Source of the DNA: Candidatus Fischerbacteria bacterium RBG_13_37_8
GTDB taxonomy: Bacteria > Acidobacteriota > HRBIN11 > MFGW01
DNA length: 11,346 nt
Assembly: GCA_001780385.1 (NCBI GenBank)
Contig: MFGW01000083.1
Coordinates: forward strand, 19,700 to 31,045
Direction: 5' to 3'
The notes under the pieces were generated by a model. It was not told the origin of the DNA. It was given only the letters and a program-made list of their open reading frames with translations, and did no database searches. The position numbers were made by a program, and so were the translations under genes. This document shows, piece by piece, positions 6,101-11,346 of the stretch (its first letter is position 1; every line of letters begins with the position of its first letter).

Positions 6101-8170
6101 GTGTCTAAAAATTCTCTCCCCATAAAAAGTCGAGAAAAGCATCGCCATAGTAATTCTGCCTTGCTATTCTCAGTTATGTTTGCTCTGTGTTTTATCATTG
6201 CGTTTTCAGTAATGACTGTTCCTTCGACTGTAGCAAAGGAAAATGACAGCAAAAAACAAAATGACGACTCTCTTGTTAAGGGAACGTTCAAAGGTGTATT
6301 TACTGCTGTGAAATTCGACATCTCTCCGCCATTAGCCGAAATTCCACCCATTCCGCCAGACGGCATATGTACAATGAGACCTGATGAAGAATCCGATTCA
6401 GGTAATGAAGGTCCTTACGGTGTACAGGACATGGACTCGGCTTTGCAGTCAATCAATGGACCGCTCCTGATTCCTGCACCCTCTGTTACATTTCCGGCGC
6501 TCGGCAACCTCTGTAATTGCTCGCCACCCGATCCTAACGGTGATATCGGCCCAAATCATTTTGTGATAATGACCAATCTATCGTTTGCCATCTATAACCG
6601 TAGTGGAGTACTTCTCTATGGTCCCGCACTTAACAATACACTTTGGGCTGGTTTTGGTGGTGCATGTCAAACTCAGAATTCCGGTGATCCTATCGTGTTA
6701 TATGATCCATTAGCCGATCGTTGGTTAATGACACAATTCACTGCTGCCTCTCCTTACATGGATTGCGTAGCATTGTCAACAAGTTCCAATCCATTGGGCA
6801 CCTATTATCGTTGGGCATTTCCCGCTGGCGGTAATGTGTTACCTGATTATCCCAAGTACGGTGTATGGCCGGATGCTTACTATCTCAGTACCCGTGAAGT
6901 AAGTGCATCACTCATCGGTGCCTATGCACTGAACCGTGCTCAAATGCTTGCAGGAAATCCTACTCCGCAAGTTATCCAGTTCCTGGTCGCTCAGTCATAC
7001 AACAATGGAGACGGTCTTCTACCTGCCGATTTTGACGGCGAACGATTACCTCCCGCTGGAAGTCCTAATTACTGGTTAGGTACGATGGATAATGGTGGTC
7101 CCTACGGTGCTCCCCAGGACGCAATCACTCTTTGGAAATACCAGGTCGATTGGGTAACTCCGGCTAATTCTACCTTCACACTTACCAATACTATACCGGT
7201 TGCTGCCTTCGATTCCGTATTTCCCTGCACACCCACTTCCCGTAGTTGCATCCCGCAACCCGGCACCACCAATAAAGTCGATATCCTTTCCTATCGTCAG
7301 CGTCCCTTATTTCGTAATGCCTACCGGAATTATGGCACCCATGAAAGCCTAGTAACAAACCAGTCCGTAGATGTTAATAATGGTGTAACTGCAGGAGCAC
7401 GCTGGTATGAAATACGCTCGCCAAATTCATCCCCGGTCATTTATCAACAAGGTACCTATGCACCCGGAACAACAGATGGTATCTTTCGTTGGATGGGCAG
7501 CATTGCCATGGACAGCGCAGGAAATATGGGACTCGGCTACAGCACCTCTAATGCCACTGCTCCCAACTACCCAAGCATTAAATATACCGGACGTCTCTCC
7601 ACGGACCCTCTGGGTACCATGCCGCAGGGTGAACAAACTATCGTGAACGGAGCCGGTTCCCAAACAAGCAGTACGCGCTGGGGTGACTATACTTCCATGA
7701 GCGTAGATCCTGTCGATGATTGCACATTCTGGCATTTCAACCAATATTTTGCAACTTCAAGCGCCAATGGATGGGCTACGTACGTCGGTGCCTTTAAATT
7801 CAATGAATGTACACCACGTGGCGCCGGTGAACCAGGACCTATTCTACTTGCAAAAAGTAGCAATCTGGTTATCTCATGGCCTGCTCTGCCTGATGGCTGC
7901 GGAAACCGTGACTACGCTGTGTACAAAGGTGACCTCGCAGGACTTCTTTCCACCACAAATTACAACCACCTCTCAGTTACTTGCACCACTTCAAATACAA
8001 CCACATATTCCATGGCTATGCCTTCTGATGCAAGCGCTTATTTCCTCGTAACTTCTGAATCTGCCTTTGATGAAGGTTCCTACGGACGCAACAGCGGAGG
8101 CACTGAACGCCCGCAAGCAGCTACTTCCCCCTGCCGTTCTCTCCAAACTATCGGTGCATGCCCTCCATAA
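6101..8170 (+). CDS. Secreted protein with PPDPNGD domain and C-terminal module
   Basis: A 689-residue exported protein of unknown function. It starts at GTG 6101, with AGGAGG six bases upstream. A long charged n-region (residues 1-17) precedes a hydrophobic core (19-40), and a plausible signal peptidase site follows TVA (about residue 45). The main domain starts with CNCSPPDPNGDIGPNHF (about 138 onward) and includes NTLWAGFGG, GDPIVLYDPLADRWLMTQF and a PDYPKYGVWPDAYYLS segment. I recognise this as a domain common in secreted proteins of Acidobacteriota, myxobacteria and related groups, where it is normally annotated as hypothetical; a beta-propeller fold is possible but not shown. The last ~120 residues (about 567-689) form a separate Cys-containing module with VISWPALPDGCG, YAVYKGDL, GSYGRNSGGTERP and CR, typical of C-terminal Ig/fibronectin-like modules on secreted proteins. 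It is monocistronic as far as can be seen. Confidence 0.85.
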   Translation: MSKNSLPIKSREKHRHSNSALLFSVMFALCFIIAFSVMTVPSTVAKENDSKKQNDDSLVKGTFKGVFTAVKFDISPPLAEIPPIPPDGICTMRPDEESDSGNEGPYGVQDMDSALQSINGPLLIPAPSVTFPALGNLCNCSPPDPNGDIGPNHFVIMTNLSFAIYNRSGVLLYGPALNNTLWAGFGGACQTQNSGDPIVLYDPLADRWLMTQFTAASPYMDCVALSTSSNPLGTYYRWAFPAGGNVLPDYPKYGVWPDAYYLSTREVSASLIGAYALNRAQMLAGNPTPQVIQFLVAQSYNNGDGLLPADFDGERLPPAGSPNYWLGTMDNGGPYGAPQDAITLWKYQVDWVTPANSTFTLTNTIPVAAFDSVFPCTPTSRSCIPQPGTTNKVDILSYRQRPLFRNAYRNYGTHESLVTNQSVDVNNGVTAGARWYEIRSPNSSPVIYQQGTYAPGTTDGIFRWMGSIAMDSAGNMGLGYSTSNATAPNYPSIKYTGRLSTDPLGTMPQGEQTIVNGAGSQTSSTRWGDYTSMSVDPVDDCTFWHFNQYFATSSANGWATYVGAFKFNECTPRGAGEPGPILLAKSSNLVISWPALPDGCGNRDYAVYKGDLAGLLSTTNYNHLSVTCTTSNTTTYSMAMPSDASAYFLVTSESAFDEGSYGRNSGGTERPQAATSPCRSLQTIGACPP

Positions 8171-8185
8171 CAAGCAATTTTTTCA

Positions 8186-8214
8186 GCCGGCCTCTCCCCA
8201 CCGGAGGGGCCGGC
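8186..8214 (+). terminator. GC-rich hairpin after the secreted protein gene
   Basis: GCCGGCCTCTCC (8186-8197) pairs with GGAGGGGCCGGC (8203-8214) as a 12-bp stem with one G-T pair and a 5-base loop. It begins 15 bases after the TAA stop, a normal position for a terminator. A T-run lies before the stem (8179-8183 region), not after it, so it is not a canonical intrinsic terminator. It may instead stabilise the 3' end of the mRNA. Confidence 0.5.
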
Positions 8215-8416
8215 CCCTCAATATAGTGAATGGGGACTGCAGAATTGCAACCCGTACCGACTTTTTTCTCAATATCCAAAAAAAGAAACAATATTAAATT
8301 AGAGAAACATGTTCTTTGCAAGAACAAAGAAGAATGCATCCCCAGTCCCTATTCCCTATTCTATTTCTTAAGTCCGGCTCTGACTCTCATGCGTCAAAAT
8401 TACTCAGGAGGTCACT
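8215..8416. other. Intergenic spacer with an exact 17-bp dyad
   Basis: About 200 bases between the hairpin and the ankyrin gene. The notable element is TGTTCTT-TGC-AAGAACA (8310-8326), a perfect 7-bp inverted repeat around three bases; it could be an operator or a small hairpin. CCCTATTCCCTATT (8347-8360) is a tandem 7-mer. I found no convincing -35/-10 pair here and no copy of the A-D repeat, so the promoter of the ankyrin gene is not located. Confidence 0.4.
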
Positions 8417-10297
8417 ATGAAATTTTCAGGAATACTTGTTTCTCTTGTTCTTGCTCTTAGCATTCTTTCTTTTCCTGCATTGACAGATGAAATTCATGAT
8501 GCCGCAAAAGCAGGAAATCTTGAAAAAGTTAAAGAGTTGATTGCCGAGAATGCAGCACTTGTTAATGCCAAAACCGAAAGGGGAATCACTCCACTGCATA
8601 ATGCATGCGCAAGCGAAAATGCCGAGCTGGTCGAATTCTTACTCTCCAAGGGCGCAGATGTAAATGCGCAGAATGATTCCTTATATACCCCGCTTCACTT
8701 TGCTGCTGGGTCTAACCGACCTGAAGCGGTCAAACTCCTTCTCCAGAATGGCGCTAAAATAGATGCTCAATCGCGTGAAGGAGAAACACCACTCCACACT
8801 GCTGCATTTGACGGACTGTTGGATGTGGCGAAAATACTGGTTGAAAAAAGCGCTGATGTGCATATCCGAAATGCATACGGCAGAACACCGTTTCTGCTCG
8901 TGGCACGCGAAAGCGGGCATGTGGAAATGGCAAAATATCTGCTCGAAAAAGGTTCGGACATCAATGCATTGGACAAGTTTGGAGATGGTGCTCTTGAACT
9001 TTCATCATGGCGAGGTTTCAATGATTTTGTAGGCATGCTTCTCGATAAAGGAGCTAAGATTCCTGAAAACAGCCGTGCAAGAGTTAGTCTTCTCAATCAT
9101 AGCGTTGAGCGAAGCCTGGAAAAGTTATTTCAAGCACTCATAAAAGCCGGCCTCGATCTTAAAGAAGTGAAAAAACAGTATCCACAATTAATACTGTCTG
9201 CTGCGGCAGGTGGTTCAACTAAAATCTTTGATCTGCTGGTCAAAGAAGGCTTTGACATGAATTATGTTGATGCCTATGGCTGGACGCCACTGCATAATGC
9301 CGCAGAATTTGGCCGCCATGAAGTTATAGAATATTTACTTGAAAAAGGTGCTGCAATTGATGCACGGACTAAAATGGGAGAAACTGCTTTTAATATTGCG
9401 CAGGTGGAAAAAGATAATGAAACTGCCGATTTCTTGAAAAAGAAGAGCGCAAATACAGAGGCACCCAAATTTCCGGTTCTCAAGGGAAACTACTTAGGAC
9501 AGAAAAAACCAGGAAAAACACCTGTTCCTTTTGCCCCCGGAATCGCAACCGCTCATTACGGATTGCATTCAATCATCGCTTTTTCACCTGACGGCAAAAC
9601 AGCTTTCTGGAATATCATGATGTCGCAAAGGAAAGCAGGATACGGATCAAGCAGGATGCTGGGTACCTCTGAAATCAATGGTAAGTGGTCCTATCCGACA
9701 GCTCAAATAGTAGAACGCGGAGATGTCCCTATGTTCTCACATGACGGGAAACGCCTGTACTTCATCTCCCGTAAACCAATAAAAGATGGCAGCGAAGAAA
9801 AAGAGAATATATGGTTTGCAGAACGTACCAAGACCGGATGGTCAGAACCCCAACCATTTGACCCGGTAGTTAATTCTACTAGCATGCACTGGCAATTCTC
9901 TTTCGATAAAAAAGGTACCTTTTACATTGGGAGTGGTGATGGCAGAATCATGGTTTCTCAAAAGAAAGACGGCAAATACCAAAATCCAGTCGATTTCAGG
10001 GAATTATATAAAAACGATTCAGTTTCAGGAATAAGTCCATTCATATCACCGGATGGCAATTACCTTATTTTCAGCAAAGATGACGACCTGCATATCATTT
10101 TCAGAAAGCCGGATGGTACCTGGACGCAGGCACAAAATCTCGGCGAAGATATCAATTCGTCTGCCTTCGAGCTGTGTCCCATGGTGACGCATGATGGCGA
10201 GTATTTATTTTTCCTGTCTACCAGGGATGGCGAATCAAGTCCCTTCTGGGTCGCTATCAAAGATAAAATCATGGAACTTCGCAATCAAGCATTGTAG
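8417..10297 (+). CDS. Exported ankyrin-repeat protein with PD40 beta-propeller
   Basis: A 626-residue protein. ATG 8417 has AGGAGGT at 8406-8412, an ideal distance. Residues 1-23 are a signal peptide (basic start, Leu/Val/Ile core, SFPALT at its end), so the mature protein is periplasmic or outside the cell. Residues about 24-345 form nine or ten ankyrin repeats: most keep the G-x-TPLHxAA and LL-x-x-GA-D/I-N/D-A patterns (for example GITPLHNA, YTPLHFAA, ETPLHTAA, WTPLHNAAEFGRHEVIEYLL), while those near 186-284 are degenerate. After a linker, residues about 373-626 carry PD40/WD40-like blades marked by FSPDGKTAFW, FSHDGKRLYF, ISPDGNYLIF and VTHDGEYLFF. Ankyrin repeats bind protein partners, and PD40 propellers are common in envelope proteins related to TolB; no catalytic residues are evident. 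A role as an envelope binding or scaffold protein is inferred. No neighbour is close enough to suggest an operon. Confidence 0.88.
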   Translation: MKFSGILVSLVLALSILSFPALTDEIHDAAKAGNLEKVKELIAENAALVNAKTERGITPLHNACASENAELVEFLLSKGADVNAQNDSLYTPLHFAAGSNRPEAVKLLLQNGAKIDAQSREGETPLHTAAFDGLLDVAKILVEKSADVHIRNAYGRTPFLLVARESGHVEMAKYLLEKGSDINALDKFGDGALELSSWRGFNDFVGMLLDKGAKIPENSRARVSLLNHSVERSLEKLFQALIKAGLDLKEVKKQYPQLILSAAAGGSTKIFDLLVKEGFDMNYVDAYGWTPLHNAAEFGRHEVIEYLLEKGAAIDARTKMGETAFNIAQVEKDNETADFLKKKSANTEAPKFPVLKGNYLGQKKPGKTPVPFAPGIATAHYGLHSIIAFSPDGKTAFWNIMMSQRKAGYGSSRMLGTSEINGKWSYPTAQIVERGDVPMFSHDGKRLYFISRKPIKDGSEEKENIWFAERTKTGWSEPQPFDPVVNSTSMHWQFSFDKKGTFYIGSGDGRIMVSQKKDGKYQNPVDFRELYKNDSVSGISPFISPDGNYLIFSKDDDLHIIFRKPDGTWTQAQNLGEDINSSAFELCPMVTHDGEYLFFLSTRDGESSPFWVAIKDKIMELRNQAL

Positions 10298-10319
10298 GGG
10301 CAGACCCGTGTGTCTGCCC
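10298..10319 (+). terminator. Perfect hairpin at the ankyrin gene stop
   Basis: GGGCAGAC (10298-10305) and GTCTGCCC (10312-10319) form a perfect 8-bp stem with a 6-base loop (CCGTGT), beginning immediately after the TAG stop codon. The downstream sequence (TTGTATTCCTT) is only moderately T-rich. It is probably a terminator or an end-protecting hairpin for the ankyrin mRNA. Similar GGGGCAGAC...GTCTGCCC palindromes occur as dispersed repeats in several bacterial genomes (from memory), so it may be a second repeat family unrelated to A-D. Confidence 0.5.
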
Positions 10320-10368
10320 TTGTATTCCTTGCAAGCATTGAAGGGGTAAGCAGAAGGTCCACTTCTCT

Positions 10369-10473
10369 CTGTTCACTGACTTTCATTTTTTGCTGAAATT
10401 TGAGCACCCCCTCTTCAAATGCCCTCCAGACCTAGGTCGTAAGAGTGTCTAATGTTTAGGTCCGACCCCCATC
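10369..10473 (+). repeat. Intergenic repeat family, copy D
   Basis: This copy aligns end to end with copy A (see that entry), including the six T plus GCTGAAATTTGAGCA block (10386-10406) and GGTCCGACCCCCATC (10459-10473). Its distal part GTCTAATGTTTAGGTCCGACC is closest to copy B, so it links the two subtypes. GACCTA (10429-10434) can pair with TAGGTC (10457-10462). It lies upstream of the FG-GAP pseudogene promoter. Confidence 0.75.
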
Positions 10474-10478
10474 CTCCA

Positions 10479-10507
10479 TTGATTCATTATTTTATTTCTG
10501 ATATGGT
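10479..10507 (+). promoter_or_regulatory. Sigma70-like promoter of the FG-GAP pseudogene
   Basis: TTGATT (10479-10484), a 17-base spacer and TATGGT (10502-10507) preceded by TGA (extended -10). The start would be near 10514, leaving a leader of about 66 bases. The -35 begins 20 bases after the start of GGTCCGACC in repeat copy D, as in copy A (21 bases). The -10 is weak (4/6). Confidence 0.45.
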
Positions 10508-10531
10508 GAATATTCGAAGCAATGGAAAAGT

Positions 10532-10548
10532 ACTCCTGCTTCAGGAGT
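10532..10548 (+). promoter_or_regulatory. Leader hairpin before the FG-GAP pseudogene
   Basis: ACTCCTG (10532-10538) and CAGGAGT (10542-10548) form a perfect 7-bp stem with a 3-base loop, within the predicted leader. CTCCT in the left arm (10533-10537) is also complementary to AGGAG of the ribosome binding site (10568-10572), so the two pairings are mutually exclusive. Translational control by this switch is possible but speculative; it could equally be an operator dyad. Confidence 0.35.
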
Positions 10549-10579
10549 TGCAATAAAGGATATTATTAGGAGGTATTAT

Positions 10580-11346
10580 ATGTTTTAGAAACTATTTGTT
10601 TATTCTCTTTTTGGGATTTGTGCCGCTGCTGGTATGTGCGGCTGAAGAAGGCGAAATACTTGATCCGGTGCCTAATATAACATTTATACAGGCCACAGTG
10701 GATGACAGCACCGGTGGTAATAATAATGCGATACTTGAACCAGGGGAAACGGCCAAAATTGCAGTTCGAGTATTCAATATGGGTTCCGCCACCGCGTGGC
10801 AGGTGTTTGGATAGCTCGATAGTAGTACTGTAGGAGTAAGTATAAATGATAAATATGCTTATTTTGGAGATATTTTACCGCAAAATATTGTTCAGACGCA
10901 GTCGCCTCATTTTGAAGTAAGCTTAAGTGCAAATGTTCCCTGCGGGAGTAAGCTGATTTTCCAGCTTACTTTAGATGGGACGAATTACGGGACAATACTA
11001 ACCTTTCCACTGGTACTGCGTGCTATTCCTGCTAATGATATGCTCGCCTTCAATGAAGACGCTATTGTGTATGGACCAGATGCAAGCGATGCTGCAGGTT
11101 TTAGCGTAGGTTCTGGAGATTTTAATGGTGATGGATACGATGATCTCATTTTGGGGGCTAATCAGGCAGATGGACCTGCCAACGGGAGAAGCAGTGCTGG
11201 AGAAGTTTGGATTCTCTATGGTTCAGCAAGCAGTATTGAAGCCACGATTGATTTATTTAATCCCCCGGCAAATTCCACTGTTATTTATGGCGCTGATATC
11301 GGTGATGCTGCAGGTTACAGTATATCCTCAGGCGATATTAATGGTG
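10580..11346 (+). pseudogene. FG-GAP repeat surface protein, frameshifted and interrupted
   Basis: The 5' part of a gene that continues past the window. AGGAGGT (10568-10574) lies 5-6 bases before ATG 10580, but that frame reads M-F-stop. Removing one T from the four-T run at 10583-10586 joins this ATG to the true coding frame, whose signal peptide reads FRNYLFILFLGFVPLLVCAA. That frame then stops at an in-frame TAG (10812-10814) and stays open from 10815 to the right edge (177 codons). The encoded protein has a CARDB-like beta-sandwich (NITFIQATVDD ... ILEPGETAKIAVRVFN ... SANVPCGSKLIFQLTLDG), then integrin-like FG-GAP repeats: DAAGFSVGSGDFNGDGYDDL with the calcium-loop pattern DxNxDGxxD, and a second unit starting DAAGYSISSGDING. 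This family is normally secreted or surface-exposed. A TTG at 10596 could start a short 72-residue product in the right frame. Sequencing error at one lesion cannot be excluded; two lesions argue for a real pseudogene. Confidence 0.75.

Noticed and set aside
8186..8214. Canonical rho-independent terminator after the secreted protein gene
   Set aside because: The stem is strong, but the T-run is on the upstream side and no T-run follows it on either strand. It is kept only as a terminator-like hairpin.
10580..10820. Recoding of TAG as a sense codon, since both lesions in the FG-GAP gene expose TAG
   Set aside because: Reading through the first TAG leads to the wrong frame and a TGA soon after. 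Three intact genes here (membrane protein, DUF1624, ankyrin) use TAG as their normal stop.
1..11346. CRISPR array, tRNA, rRNA, integrase, toxin-antitoxin pair or defence island
   Set aside because: No regularly spaced direct repeats, no cloverleaf or rRNA-like sequence and no matching protein families were seen. The four repeats are thousands of bases apart and diverged.

Overview
The window is bacterial DNA of moderate to low GC content, holding five intact protein genes and one broken gene that runs off the right edge. No rRNA, tRNA, CRISPR array, integrase or transposase gene was seen. The mix of genes suggests a soil or sediment lineage of the Acidobacteriota/Aminicenantes/FCB type. That mix is a giant Ser/Thr kinase-ATPase-TPR protein, a DUF1624 membrane acyltransferase-like protein, a secreted 'PPDPNGD' protein, a secreted ankyrin + PD40 propeller protein and an FG-GAP protein. 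The taxonomic call is a guess from gene content only.

Layout, left to right. (1) 1-291: no supported gene; intergenic repeat copy A, then a promoter that appears to start the transcript at the kinase ATG. (2) 292-3837 kinase-ATPase-TPR regulator, overlapping by 4 bp (3834-4502) a six-helix membrane protein of unknown function; these form a two-gene operon. (3) 4494-4577: palindromic repeat copy B at the convergent junction, which supplies the stop codon of the membrane protein gene. (4) 4601-5731, minus strand: DUF1624/HGSNAT-like multi-pass membrane protein with its own promoter. (5) 5732-6100: divergent spacer with repeat copy C and promoters for both directions. (6) 6101-8170: secreted protein with a C-terminal adhesion-like module. 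(7) 8417-10297: exported ankyrin-repeat protein fused to a PD40-type beta-propeller. (8) 10298-10579: hairpin, repeat copy D, promoter and leader hairpin. (9) 10580-11346: FG-GAP surface protein broken by an early frameshift and a nonsense codon.

The most unusual signal is non-coding. Four diverged copies (A, B, C, D) of one intergenic element lie in the same orientation, all ending in TCCGACC. Copies A, C and D are each followed within about 15-21 bp by a sigma70-like promoter whose -35 starts TTGA and whose spacer is exactly 17 bp. Copy A overlaps an upstream extension of the kinase reading frame, and copy B contains a stop codon, so the element lies at gene boundaries in every case. It resembles REP-type palindromic elements mobilised by RAYT transposases, but no such transposase is present here.

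Functionally the right half encodes envelope or secreted proteins, while the left half is a cytoplasmic signalling ATPase with a membrane partner. Nothing in the sequence links the two halves except the shared repeat-promoter arrangement.
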